Part shown: piece after piece, positions 34,567 to 43,839 of the stretch
Position numbering within the stretch: the stretch's first letter is position 1
Layout of the letters: every line of letters begins with the position of its first letter
DNA from: Bradyrhizobium hereditatis
Lineage (GTDB): Bacteria; Pseudomonadota; Alphaproteobacteria; Rhizobiales; Xanthobacteraceae
Direction of reading: 5' to 3'
Assembly (NCBI RefSeq): GCF_020329435.1
Contig: NZ_JAGKJK010000002.1
Location: 372,001 to 436,000 of the forward strand
Length of the DNA: 64,000 nt
Notes under the pieces: model-generated
What the model saw: the letters and a program-made list of their open reading frames with translations, nothing else
Told to the model about the DNA's origin: nothing
Database searches by the model: none
Made by a program: the position numbers and the translations under genes

Positions 34567-35916
34567 ATGAGGAACGACATCACCCGTCGTGAGGCGCTGG
34601 TATTGGGCGCATCCGCTGCTGCGCTGGCTGCGACCGGCGCATCGGCGCAAACCGCGTCCACCATCAAGGCCGCCGACGTCCCCGCCCCCAAGCGCGAGAT
34701 CGAGAAGGGCGCGACCTTGCGCATGCTGCGCCCGGTGCGCTTCGTGCAGGCCGACGAGGACGTGTTCCGCGCCAATGCGAAGGCCTTCAGCGACAAGACC
34801 GGCGTCGAGGTGAAGGTCGATTTCGTCGGCTGGGAAGACATCAACCAGCAGACCGCGGTGACCTCGAACTCCGGCGCCGGCCCCGACATCATCATCGGCT
34901 TCTCCGATGCGCCGCACATCTATATCGATAAGCTAGTCGAGCTGACCGACGTCGCCGACTATCTCGGCAAGCGCTACGGCGGCTGGCTGCCGCTGGCGCA
35001 GAAATACGGCAAGCGCAACAAGAGCGATGCCTGGATCGGATTGCCGTTCGGCGCCACCGCCGGCCCGCTGATCTACCGCAAGTCGGTGCTGCAATCGGTC
35101 GGCTATGACAAGGTTCCGGAAGATCATGCCGGAATCCTCGAGCTGTTCCAAAAGCTGCAGAAGGCCGGCAAGCCGGCCGGCTTTGCACTCGGCAATGCCA
35201 AGGGCGACGGCAATGGCTTCGCCAACTGGGCGCTGTGGTCGCACAACGCTTCCCTGCTCGATGAGGAGGGCAACGTCATCATCAACAGCAAGGAGACCAT
35301 CGCCGCACTGAAGTGGGTCAAGGACCTCTACCCGACCTTCATTGCCGGCACGCCATCCTGGAACGACGTCAGCAACAACCGCGCCTATTCCTCGCAGGAA
35401 ATCTCGCTGACCGCCAACGGCGTCTCGCTGTACTTCTCGCTGAAGAACGATCCGGCGACCCGTGCGATCGCCGAGGACAGCGAGCATCAGCTCTTGCCGA
35501 AGGGCGTGGCCAAGGTCTCGCCGATGGCGGGCCTGACGCTGAACGCGATGCTGTTCAAGCACAGCCCCTATCCCAACGCCGCGAAGGCCTTCCTGCAATT
35601 CATGCTGGAAAAGGAACAGTACGAGCCGTGGCTCAACGCCAACTCCGGCTACTGGTCGCAGCCACTCGCGGCCTATGCCGAAGCCGGCGTCTGGTCCAGC
35701 GATCCCAAGGTCAAGATCTTCAAGGACACGATGCTGAGCACCTACTACGACGGCTACAAGGGTCCGATCTCGACCGCCACCGGCGCGGTCAGCGCCGATT
35801 ACGTGCTGATCCAGATGTGCGCGGCCGTCGCGACTGGCGCCTCGACGCCGGAGGCTGCGGCCGCGGAAGCGGAGCAGCGTGCGAAGCGGTATTTCCGCCG
35901 GCAGGGGCGCGGCTGA
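34567..35916 (+). CDS. ABC-transporter extracellular solute-binding protein (sugar type)
   Basis: A 449-residue periplasmic binding protein. The N-terminus ITRREALVLGASAAALAAT looks like a twin-arginine signal (about 1-28). Family features: GVEVKVDFVGWEDINQQTAV, GAGPDIIIGFSDAPHIYIDK (shortened), LPFGATAGPLIYRKSVLQS and NSGYWSQPLAAYAEA. It should deliver a carbohydrate-like solute to the two permeases encoded downstream. A family B repeat separates it from them. The strong ggagagaag precedes its ATG. Confidence 0.92.
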   Translation: MRNDITRREALVLGASAAALAATGASAQTASTIKAADVPAPKREIEKGATLRMLRPVRFVQADEDVFRANAKAFSDKTGVEVKVDFVGWEDINQQTAVTSNSGAGPDIIIGFSDAPHIYIDKLVELTDVADYLGKRYGGWLPLAQKYGKRNKSDAWIGLPFGATAGPLIYRKSVLQSVGYDKVPEDHAGILELFQKLQKAGKPAGFALGNAKGDGNGFANWALWSHNASLLDEEGNVIINSKETIAALKWVKDLYPTFIAGTPSWNDVSNNRAYSSQEISLTANGVSLYFSLKNDPATRAIAEDSEHQLLPKGVAKVSPMAGLTLNAMLFKHSPYPNAAKAFLQFMLEKEQYEPWLNANSGYWSQPLAAYAEAGVWSSDPKVKIFKDTMLSTYYDGYKGPISTATGAVSADYVLIQMCAAVATGASTPEAAAAEAEQRAKRYFRRQGRG

Positions 35917-35934
35917 ACCGCAAATCTGGTCACC

Positions 35935-36016
35935 GTCATTGCGAGCGAAGCGAAGCAATCCATAGCGCCACAAAAGAGGAATGGATTGCTTCGTCGCTTC
36001 GCCCCTCGCAATGACG
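35935..36016. repeat. Intergenic inverted repeat, family B (third copy, inside an operon)
   Basis: gtcattgcgagcgaagcgaa...aatccat and atggattgcttcgtcgcttc...ctcgcaatgac, 82 nt. It sits between the binding-protein gene and the first permease gene, so it lies within the message and could form an mRNA hairpin. Confidence 0.85.
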
Positions 36017-36034
36017 ACGGTGGATGAGAATTCA

Positions 36035-36991
36035 ATGTCCGTAACCACCCTCCCCTCGCGCAGCATGGCGCTCCGGCAACCCGGCTGGATCGCGCGGCTG
36101 TTCGACTACAAGCCATTCCTGATCGTGATGTGCCTGGCGCCCGCGATCGGGTTGCTCACCGTATTTCTCACCTATCCACTCGGCCTCGGCGTCTGGCTCG
36201 CCTTCACCGATACCACGATCGGCCAGCGCGGCATCTACATCGGCCTTGAGAACTTCCAGTACCTGCTCAAGGATCCGCTGTGGTGGAACGCGGTGTTCTA
36301 CAGCATCTTCTACACCGGCATTGCTACAATCGGGAAATTCGCGCTCGGCTTCTGGCTGGCGCTTCTGCTCAACAACCATTTTCCGTTCAAGAGCCTTCTG
36401 CGCGCCATCGTGCTGCTGCCATGGATCGTGCCGACGGTGCTGTCGGCGCTGGCGTTCTGGTGGATCTATGATCCGCAGTTCTCGATCATTTCCTATCTCC
36501 TGGTCGACGTCTTGCACATCCGCTCCACCAATATCGACTTCCTCGGCACGCCCTGGCCGGCGCGCTTTTCGCTGATTGCAGCCAATATCTGGCGCGGCAT
36601 TCCCTTTGTCGCGATCTCCCTGCTGGCGGGGCTGCAGACGATCTCGCCCTCGCTCTATGAAGCCGCGATGCTCGATGGCGCCACCGCCTGGCAACGCTTC
36701 CGCTACATCACTCTGCCCATGATGATGCCGATCCTCGCGATCGTCATGACGTTCTCGATTATCTTCACCTTCACCGACTTCCAGCTCGTCTACGCCATCA
36801 CCCGGGGCGGGCCGGTCAACTCTACCCATTTGCTCGCAACGCTCGCCTTCCAGCGCGGCATCGCCGGCGGAGAGCTCGGCGAGGGCGCGGCGATCGCGGT
36901 GTCGATGATTCCGTTCCTCGTATTCGCGACCTTGTTCAGCTACTTCGGCCTCGCGCGCCGCAAATGGCAGCAGGGAGAAGCCAATGACTGA
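36035..36991 (+). CDS. ABC-transporter permease (MalF-type)
   Basis: A 318-residue inner-membrane permease with six main helices. The cytoplasmic EAA loop reads YEAAMLDGATAWQRFRYITL, which couples to an ATPase. ATG at 36035 is chosen because the frame upstream runs into the repeat; an ATG at 36011 in the repeat edge is the alternative. Overlaps the next permease gene by 8 nt, so the two are coupled. Probably forms a heterodimer with it. Confidence 0.9.
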   Translation: MSVTTLPSRSMALRQPGWIARLFDYKPFLIVMCLAPAIGLLTVFLTYPLGLGVWLAFTDTTIGQRGIYIGLENFQYLLKDPLWWNAVFYSIFYTGIATIGKFALGFWLALLLNNHFPFKSLLRAIVLLPWIVPTVLSALAFWWIYDPQFSIISYLLVDVLHIRSTNIDFLGTPWPARFSLIAANIWRGIPFVAISLLAGLQTISPSLYEAAMLDGATAWQRFRYITLPMMMPILAIVMTFSIIFTFTDFQLVYAITRGGPVNSTHLLATLAFQRGIAGGELGEGAAIAVSMIPFLVFATLFSYFGLARRKWQQGEAND

Positions 36992-37886
36992 CGTAGCCGC
37001 CTCGCCCGGCAACAGCAATGTCGCCAGCGCCACGCCCGATACCATGTCGTGGGATTCCCGCGCGCGTCGGATGGTGATGATCTATCTGCCGCTGGCCTGC
37101 TTCGTGATCATCTTGCTGTTTCCGTTCTACTGGATGACGGTCACCTCGTTCAAACCGAACGCGGAGCTTCTGAACTACAAGGAGCACAATCCGTTCTGGA
37201 TCTCCTCGCCGACGCTGGCGCATATCAAGCACCTTCTGTTCAACACCGCCTATCCGACCTGGCTGAAGACCACGATGCTCGTGGCGATCGGCTCAACCTT
37301 CCTGTCGCTGTTCGCCTCGACGCTCGCAGCCTATGCGATCGAGCGCCTGCGCTTCCGCGGCAGCCCCTATGTGGGCCTCGGCATCTACCTCGCCTATCTG
37401 GTGCCGCCCTCGATCCTGTTCATTCCGCTGGCCACCGTGATCGTGCAATTCGGCCTGTTCGACTCGCCGCTGGCGCTGATCCTGGTCTATCCGACCTTTC
37501 TGGTGCCGTTCTGCACCTGGTTGTTGATCGGTTATTTCAAGTCGATCCCCTATGAGCTCGAGGAATGCGCGCTTGTCGACGGCGCGACGCGGCTGCAGAT
37601 CCTGCGGCGGATCACGCTGCCGCTCGCTGTGCCAGGCCTGATCTCGGCCGGCATCTTCTCGTTCACACTGTCGTGGAACGAGTTCATTTACGCGCTCGCC
37701 TTCATCCAGAGCGGCGCCAACAAGACGGTGCCGGTCGCGATCCTCACCGAACTCGTCACCGGCGACGTCTACCAGTGGGGCGCGCTGATGGCGGGCTCGC
37801 TACTCGGCTCGCTGCCGGTCGCGCTGTTCTACTCGCTGTTCGTGGATTACTACGTCTCATCGCTGACCGGCGCGGTGAAGGAGTAA
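36984..37886 (+). CDS. ABC-transporter permease (MalG-type)
   Basis: A 300-residue permease with six helices and the EAA loop YELEECALVDGATRLQILRR. Its start lies inside the end of the first permease gene. No ATP-binding subunit gene follows; the next gene is convergent, 5 nt away. The transporter therefore needs an ATPase from elsewhere, as with shared MsmX/UgpC-type subunits. Confidence 0.92.
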   Translation: MTDVAASPGNSNVASATPDTMSWDSRARRMVMIYLPLACFVIILLFPFYWMTVTSFKPNAELLNYKEHNPFWISSPTLAHIKHLLFNTAYPTWLKTTMLVAIGSTFLSLFASTLAAYAIERLRFRGSPYVGLGIYLAYLVPPSILFIPLATVIVQFGLFDSPLALILVYPTFLVPFCTWLLIGYFKSIPYELEECALVDGATRLQILRRITLPLAVPGLISAGIFSFTLSWNEFIYALAFIQSGANKTVPVAILTELVTGDVYQWGALMAGSLLGSLPVALFYSLFVDYYVSSLTGAVKE

Positions 37887-37891
37887 ACCGC

Positions 37892-38716
37892 TTAGCGGGG
37901 CTTGAACTCCACCGGCACGTTGAAGGGCATCGACCCGTAGGTGATCTCGGGCGGAAACGCCGGGAATGGCGAGGCCTGGCGGATCATTGCCATGGCCTGT
38001 GCATCGAACGCCGCAACGCCCGACGAGCCGCCGAGACGGCTGGACTGCACCTGACCACTACGGTTCAACGTGAAGCTCAGCCGGGCGACGCCGCGCTGAC
38101 CATTGCCACCCGACGGATACTGGTGGAAGCGCATCAGATGCGCCCGGACGCGCTGGCTGTAAGCGGCCATCGCCGATGCTGCCGCGCCCGCGCTGATCGC
38201 CGACGCGGCAGGCGCCTGGCGCTCGGCGCGTGGCGGCGCGCTGGTGCGTGGTGCGGGCGGTGCCTCCGACGGCTTCTTGGCATCCGGCCGGACGACTTTT
38301 GGCTTGACCGGGATCGGCTTCTGATCCGGGACCGCTTGCGTCGGCTCCGGCTTTTGCGGCGTCGGCTGCTGTTTCTGCTCCGGCGGCGCAACGACCTCCG
38401 GCTTTTCCTGTGGCGGGGTCGGAGCGATCTGTTCCTGCACGAGCTCCGCGGCCGCCGGCTCGGGCGGCGCCGCGTCCGCCTGCTGCATCTCAGGTCCCGG
38501 CGTTATGTCCATCGGCGCGGTTTCCGGCGACGAGGTGACTGGCGCGAGATCGATCATGATGGCAGGCATCGACACGCCGGGCGCCGGCCGCTGCGTGTGC
38601 CAGTTCATGGCCAGCGCAATCAGCGCGGCATGCGCTGCAAGAATCGCAAACGCCGAGGCCCCCCAGCGCCGCATATCGGCCTGGTCGGAGACGTCGTGGA
38701 GCGCGAACGCGTTCAT
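37892..38716 (-). CDS. tonB: TonB-type energy transducer
   Basis: A 274-residue protein: N-terminal membrane helix (about 20-38, AFAILAAHAALIALAM), a long Pro/Glu/Lys-rich periplasmic spacer with KPEVVAPPEQKQQPTPQKPEP-like stretches (about 70-145), and a C-terminal domain about 190-274 with YPSGGNGQRGVARLSFTLNR and SSRLGGSSGVAAFDAQAMAM. It transmits proton-motive force to outer-membrane receptors, here most likely the heme receptor. Only 4 nt separate it from exbD upstream. Last gene of the hmuQ-hutX-exbBD-tonB unit. Confidence 0.92.
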   Translation of the reverse strand: MNAFALHDVSDQADMRRWGASAFAILAAHAALIALAMNWHTQRPAPGVSMPAIMIDLAPVTSSPETAPMDITPGPEMQQADAAPPEPAAAELVQEQIAPTPPQEKPEVVAPPEQKQQPTPQKPEPTQAVPDQKPIPVKPKVVRPDAKKPSEAPPAPRTSAPPRAERQAPAASAISAGAAASAMAAYSQRVRAHLMRFHQYPSGGNGQRGVARLSFTLNRSGQVQSSRLGGSSGVAAFDAQAMAMIRQASPFPAFPPEITYGSMPFNVPVEFKPR

Positions 38717-38720
38717 GGAA

Positions 38721-39164
38721 TTAGCTGCGGCCGTCGAGGCCGACCAGCGCGATCTTGAGATAGCCGGCGTTGCGCAGAAGGTTCATCACCTCCATCAGGT
38801 CGCCATAGCTGACCGCCTTGTCGGCGCGCAGAAAAATGCGCTCGTCTTTCTTGCCATGCGTGGCGCTGTCGAGCGTGGAAGTCAGTGCATCGCGCGCGAT
38901 GATGTCCTCGCCGACCGCGACCGAAAGATCCGGTTTCACGGTGACGAATACCGGCTGGTCCGGTCGTGGCGACGGCTCGACGGCGCTGGCAGGCAGATCG
39001 ACGCCGAGATCGACGGTTGCGAGCGGCGCGGCGACCATGAAGATGATCAGGAGCACCAGCATCACGTCGATGAATGGCGTGACATTGATCTCGTGAGCCT
39101 CGACAAGATCGTCGCCGCCGCCGCGCGTCCGTCCGCCGACTGTTTGCCCGAGCTTCGCGCCCAT
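38721..39164 (-). CDS. exbD: Biopolymer transport protein ExbD
   Basis: A 147-residue inner-membrane protein with one helix (about 25-45; INVTPFIDVMLVLLIIFMVA) that contains the functional Asp (PFIDVML). A periplasmic domain follows with DLSVAVGEDIIARDAL and RIFLRADKAVSYGDLMEV. It forms the TonB motor with ExbB. exbB ends 4 nt upstream and tonB begins 4 nt downstream. Confidence 0.95.
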   Translation of the reverse strand: MGAKLGQTVGGRTRGGGDDLVEAHEINVTPFIDVMLVLLIIFMVAAPLATVDLGVDLPASAVEPSPRPDQPVFVTVKPDLSVAVGEDIIARDALTSTLDSATHGKKDERIFLRADKAVSYGDLMEVMNLLRNAGYLKIALVGLDGRS

Positions 39165-39168
39165 CGCG

Positions 39169-39954
<786 letters not shown>

Positions 39955-39987
39955 GATCGTCTCCCGGGTTGACAATGCGGATCGGTT

Positions 39988-40503
39988 TTACGCCGCGCGG
40001 GCGGACGCGATCCTCTCGCCAAGCGCATGAAAGCGCTGCAACTGGTCAACGCGCAGCGCACGCGTCTCGTCGCGACCGACGAACACCTTGAACATGATGC
40101 CGCCATCGACATTGATGAACGCGATGAAGGCCGACGACTTGCCCATGAACGGACGCTCGACGAAAGCGATCGCCGCGCAGCGCTCATGCCGCAAATGGCC
40201 GTGCAGCCCCTTCGGCTGCATCAGGTTGAAATAGCCGCGGCCGACTTCACCCGCCGGCACGCTGCCGGTGAACTCGAAGATCGCGTCATCGGTATGGACG
40301 ATCAGCGTCACCTCGCCCCACTGCGCGACGTCATTCATCGCGGCGGCGAATTCACTGCCGGGACCGAAACGCACCATCGTATCGGGCAGCGCCTCCAGCA
40401 CGGCGCGCGGGGTTACCTTCCGCTGCCGCGCCACGTCCTCGATCACCGCGCCCGGATTGTCAGCCATGTAGGCCTTGAGATCGGCGAGATCCGTGTTCAA
40501 CAT
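39988..40503 (-). CDS. hutX: Heme-utilisation cytosolic carrier HutX
   Basis: A 171-residue cytoplasmic protein of the HutX/ChuX family, thought to take heme from the ABC importer and pass it on. Features: [68 protein letters not shown] and SSAFIAFINVDGGIMFKVFVGRDE (shortened). It lies between the monooxygenase gene (15 nt) and exbB (33 nt). The larger HemS/HmuS is absent here. Confidence 0.92.
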   Translation of the reverse strand: MLNTDLADLKAYMADNPGAVIEDVARQRKVTPRAVLEALPDTMVRFGPGSEFAAAMNDVAQWGEVTLIVHTDDAIFEFTGSVPAGEVGRGYFNLMQPKGLHGHLRHERCAAIAFVERPFMGKSSAFIAFINVDGGIMFKVFVGRDETRALRVDQLQRFHALGERIASARAA

Positions 40504-40518
40504 GAACAGCCCTCCCCG

Positions 40519-40854
40519 TCAGGCGGCGGCGCTGGATTTGCGCTCGCTCAGGATCACTTCAAATCCTTCGAACTTGGGATGGCCGAGATAGAGGCTTTCG
40601 CCGGTCTTGTTGTCGGCGCGGGCATGCGCGCGGCGGAATTCTTCCGAGCGGGTCCAGGCCTCGAACGCGGCCTTATCGACCCAGACCGTGTGCGACGAAT
40701 ACAGCGTGTGATCTTCGGCGACGGGCCCCTTGAGCAGGTGAAACTCGACGAAGCCGGCCATGTTGCTGAGATAGGACTCGCGCGTGCGCCAGACATTCTC
40801 GAAGGCCGCTTCGGAGCCAATCTTCACCTGGAACCGGTTCATCGCGATAAACAT
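40519..40854 (-). CDS. hmuQ: IsdG/HmuQ-like heme-degrading monooxygenase
   Basis: A 111-residue ABM-fold protein. Features of the IsdG/HmuQ group: FIAMNRFQVKIGSEAAFENVW, RESYLSNMAGFVEFHLLKGP and SHTVWVDKAAFEAWTRSEEF with EFRRAHARADN (His of the last motif is the usual heme ligand). In Bradyrhizobium japonicum two such enzymes, HmuQ and HmuD, degrade heme. The gene may correspond to either; hmuQ is used as the best guess. First gene of a unit running into hutX, exbB, exbD and tonB. Confidence 0.85.
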   Translation of the reverse strand: MFIAMNRFQVKIGSEAAFENVWRTRESYLSNMAGFVEFHLLKGPVAEDHTLYSSHTVWVDKAAFEAWTRSEEFRRAHARADNKTGESLYLGHPKFEGFEVILSERKSSAAA

Positions 40855-40931
40855 TTGAAATCTCCTTAGCTGGGTTGCTGGGGTGCGCCTGGCGTACCGT
40901 TTGAGTTGGTTGGAAACAAGAACGCGCCGAA

Positions 40932-40964
40932 GCCGCGCTGGAGCATCAGCGCGGCCCGGTGCAA
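40932..40964 (-). terminator. Hairpin after hmuR, possible terminator
   Basis: Inverted repeat gccgcgctg (40932-40940) / cagcgcggc (40947-40955) lies between the heme receptor stop and the hmuQ start, with tgcaactttag beside it. The U run is poor on the minus strand, so termination is only possible. Confidence 0.45.
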
Positions 40965-40990
40965 CTTTAGTGGTTTGTCAGCTCGTCGAA

Positions 40991-43351
40991 CTACACTCCG
41001 CCAAAGTGAATCTTTAGCCCGGCCTTGTAGACCCTGCCCGGTCCGGGGCTCGACCACAGCACATCGTTTTGGTTGGTGCCGTCGGTGGAACTGCCGGGGA
41101 TGGCATAGGGCCGGTAGTACTGGTTCAAGAGATTGTCGATCGAGGCCGTGAAAACAACGTCCTTGGTCGCGTTCCAGGTCAGGTACAGATTGACCAGGTC
41201 ATAGCCAGTTGCGGGCAGATAGCCGGGGGGCACGTCGTTGTTGGGACCGAACGAGGACCATTGCGCTGCGAGGATCAGTCTACGATCGAGCAGGCGCACA
41301 CCGCCGGTCGTGGTGATCTTGCGCGGGGTGATGGTCGCGAGCCCGACATTGGTGGCGACGTTCTTGCCCTGCATCAGGTGACCCGAGAAACCGACATACC
41401 ACAGGCCGGTGTCATACGCAGTTTCCCACTCGAAGCCTTCGATCCGGGCGTGCGCGATGTTCTGATACTGATAGAACTGGCTGAACAGGCCGGGGACCGG
41501 GACCAGGATGGCTGGCCGCGGGGTCGACGCGACGAGGTCGATATAGCCATCGACGTCATTGCGGAAGACATTGAACTTGCCGCGGAAGCTGTCGCCAGCC
41601 GCGAACACGTCGTTGTACTTGAGATTAACGCCGACTTCCTTGTTCTTGCCGACCTCCGGCCTCAGGTTCGGATTGGACAGGAAGCAGAACAGGCCGGCAG
41701 TGCCGCCCGGGCACGGGAAGAGCGGGGGACCACCGCCTGTGGCATGCGCGCCGGCGATCAACGTCTCGGTAATCGCGGGCGCGCGGTAGCCTTCGGCATA
41801 GCTGGCATAGGGCGTGAAGCCGGGCACCGGCGTCACGCCGACCGTGAACTTCGGCGAGAACCGGTCGCCACCGCCGCCGGTCGCAACAAACGGCGAATGA
41901 AGGTCGTAACGGTCGTAGCGGATCGCACTGATGGCCTCGAACCAGGTCGAGTAATTCTGCTTCAATTGCGCGAACCCGCCGGACACGGTGCGCAGGCCGC
42001 TGGGCGTAGTGACGTTGGAATTGCCGCGGCTGTCGAAGGTCCTCACGTCATCCTGAAACGCATCGAGGCCAAGCGTAACCGCGTTACGCCAATCGCCGAC
42101 ATTGAACCTCGTCGTGTTGTTGACGTCGATCCCGAGCGTATCGAGCACATAGCCGCGCCTGTCGCCGACGCAGCCCGAGATGTTGTTGCCGAATGCGCCA
42201 CCGCAGATCGCAGGAGCGCTCGTGCTATTATGATGGGTCTTGACCTGGTCGTTGTCGGTGCGGTTACCGTACAGCGACATATTCCAATCCCAGAGATTGT
42301 CGTCCGGCCTGGCGTACTTCCAGGTCAGCGTTCCCGTGTAGTTCTTGACGTCGGATGCGTAGACCGACGAACCCTGGAAGAGCGCGCGTTGCGCCGCCGT
42401 CAGTACCGGCCCGCGGTTGAACTGGCCGATGTTGTATTGGTAGTCCTGAAAGATGCCGCCGAGCTTGATCTCATGGCCTTCCGCGGGACGGACGGTGACC
42501 TTCATCAGGCCAGCCGCGATCTCGTTGCCGGTATTGCCGATCTCGGTGCCGTTGCCATCCTTGTAATTGCCCTGCGTGCGATAGACTGCGCCGCCGAACA
42601 CGTCGACATTGGGATCGGCGCGTACACCGCCGAAGATCGAGCCGAGGCCGCGAGCGTTGTTGGTGCCGCCAGAGCCGGTCATGTCGACGCCCCAGCGTTC
42701 GCCCGGGCGCACCACGTCATCGATGTCCTTGGTGCGGAACGAGACAACGCCGCCGATTGCACCAGAGCCGTAGATGTTCGCGGTCGGACCGCGCACGACG
42801 TCAACGCCGCCGACCAGCTCGGGATCGAGGAAGAACGAGCCGTTGGCGTTGTGACCGGTACGCTGATAGTTCTGCCGCGCGCCGTCGACGACAACGGCAA
42901 CGCGGCCGAAATCCTGCAAGCCGCGAATGTTGATCACGGTCGAGGGATCGTCACCGCGCTCCTGGACCGACACGCCAGGTATTTGGTACAGGATGTCGGA
43001 CAGTCGGTTCGGCTGCAGGCCCTGGATCTGTTCGAGCGTCACCACGCTGACGGGAGCGAGCGCGTCGATGGCGCGCTCCTCGGTCTTGGTCGCAACTGCC
43101 GTAATCGTATCGAGCGACTGCACCGGCGCGGCTCCAATCTGCGCCCGCGCATTCATTGCCGGCGCTGTTGCCTGCTGATCCTGCGGCGGCTTCGCCGGCT
43201 TGCGCCGCGACTGCTTCTGCCGCTCGGACGAGCCGCTCGCAGCCTGCGTATCCGCCGTCTGCGCGTTGCCGGCTTCCCCGCCCAGCAATGCAATTGAAAA
43301 CACCGACGCGCCCAACAAGAGGGCGCGCGAAATCCTAGCCCCATCAGCCAT
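40991..43351 (-). CDS. hmuR: TonB-dependent heme/hemoglobin receptor
   Basis: A 786-residue outer-membrane receptor of the hemoglobin/transferrin/lactoferrin family. Signal peptide about 1-31 (SIALLGGEAGNAQ); plug domain about 80-200 with SVVTLEQIQGLQPNRLSDIL, PGVSVQERGDDPSTVINIRG, VRGPTANIYGSGAIGGVVSF (shortened); then a 22-strand barrel ending in aromatic-poor KAGLKIHFGGV. ATG at 43351 fits the signal peptide; the in-frame ATG at 43432 would add a cytosolic tail. Divergent from hemP-hmuTUV. Confidence 0.93.
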   Translation of the reverse strand: MADGARISRALLLGASVFSIALLGGEAGNAQTADTQAASGSSERQKQSRRKPAKPPQDQQATAPAMNARAQIGAAPVQSLDTITAVATKTEERAIDALAPVSVVTLEQIQGLQPNRLSDILYQIPGVSVQERGDDPSTVINIRGLQDFGRVAVVVDGARQNYQRTGHNANGSFFLDPELVGGVDVVRGPTANIYGSGAIGGVVSFRTKDIDDVVRPGERWGVDMTGSGGTNNARGLGSIFGGVRADPNVDVFGGAVYRTQGNYKDGNGTEIGNTGNEIAAGLMKVTVRPAEGHEIKLGGIFQDYQYNIGQFNRGPVLTAAQRALFQGSSVYASDVKNYTGTLTWKYARPDDNLWDWNMSLYGNRTDNDQVKTHHNSTSAPAICGGAFGNNISGCVGDRRGYVLDTLGIDVNNTTRFNVGDWRNAVTLGLDAFQDDVRTFDSRGNSNVTTPSGLRTVSGGFAQLKQNYSTWFEAISAIRYDRYDLHSPFVATGGGGDRFSPKFTVGVTPVPGFTPYASYAEGYRAPAITETLIAGAHATGGGPPLFPCPGGTAGLFCFLSNPNLRPEVGKNKEVGVNLKYNDVFAAGDSFRGKFNVFRNDVDGYIDLVASTPRPAILVPVPGLFSQFYQYQNIAHARIEGFEWETAYDTGLWYVGFSGHLMQGKNVATNVGLATITPRKITTTGGVRLLDRRLILAAQWSSFGPNNDVPPGYLPATGYDLVNLYLTWNATKDVVFTASIDNLLNQYYRPYAIPGSSTDGTNQNDVLWSSPGPGRVYKAGLKIHFGGV

Positions 43352-43512
43352 ACAGCCCCGACCCCGATATCCGTTCTTGGGTTTGGCTGGCGGGCGCTGC
43401 GCGTAAGTTGCGAGCTGCTTGCTGGCTACCACATTCTGGACGCAGGCATTTCGCCTGCATCATGTCATGCTTTGGTTACGTGGCGGGTTCCCGGCGGTCA
43501 AGAACCGCATCA

Positions 43513-43539
43513 GGCACTTTATATCAATTGTAAACTGCC
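43513..43539. promoter_or_regulatory. Dyad in the hmuR-hemP divergent gap, iron-responsive operator candidate
   Basis: A 27-nt imperfect dyad with outer GGCA...TGCC and inner TTTATAT...TTGTAAA. The inner halves resemble the TTTAGAA-type ICE sites bound by Irr in rhizobia. The site is 75 nt from hemP and about 160 nt from hmuR, fitting control of both. Confidence 0.45.
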
Positions 43540-43613
43540 ACAGTTGGATTGCGGCGCATCGCACCTGTACAAACGGGCCTTCACATAGACCTCTTCGGGG
43601 CGCCACAGACGAC

Positions 43614-43820
43614 ATGTCCGCAGCAACAGGAGACAAGTTCAAAGACGCCCGGACACAAGCCGGCAATTCCGCTTCTGCTGCGAGGTCACTTGCCATCAGC
43701 GGCAACCGGATCGACAGCCGCGAACTGTTCGCGAGCGAGCGCGAGATCATCATCGCGCATGGCGCGGACAATTATCGTCTGCGGCTGACGTCGCAGAACA
43801 AGCTGATCCTGACCAAGTGA
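43614..43820 (+). CDS. hemP: Hemin uptake protein HemP
   Basis: A 68-residue small protein with the HemP core SRELFASEREIIIAHGADNY and RLRLTSQNKLILTK. Its role in heme uptake is genetic rather than biochemical in the bacteria where it has been studied. ATG at 43614 begins the conserved segment after a short Ala/Ser-rich stretch; a longer frame upstream is not supported. hmuT follows 19 nt later. Confidence 0.9.
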   Translation: MSAATGDKFKDARTQAGNSASAARSLAISGNRIDSRELFASEREIIIAHGADNYRLRLTSQNKLILTK

Positions 43821-43839
43821 CCGATCAGGTAAACTGGTA

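Noticed and set aside
41069..43297. 742-codon open frame on the plus strand opposite hmuR
   Set aside because: Antisense to the clear TonB-dependent receptor; no motif, and rich in Arg/Asp/Val as expected from reversed codons.
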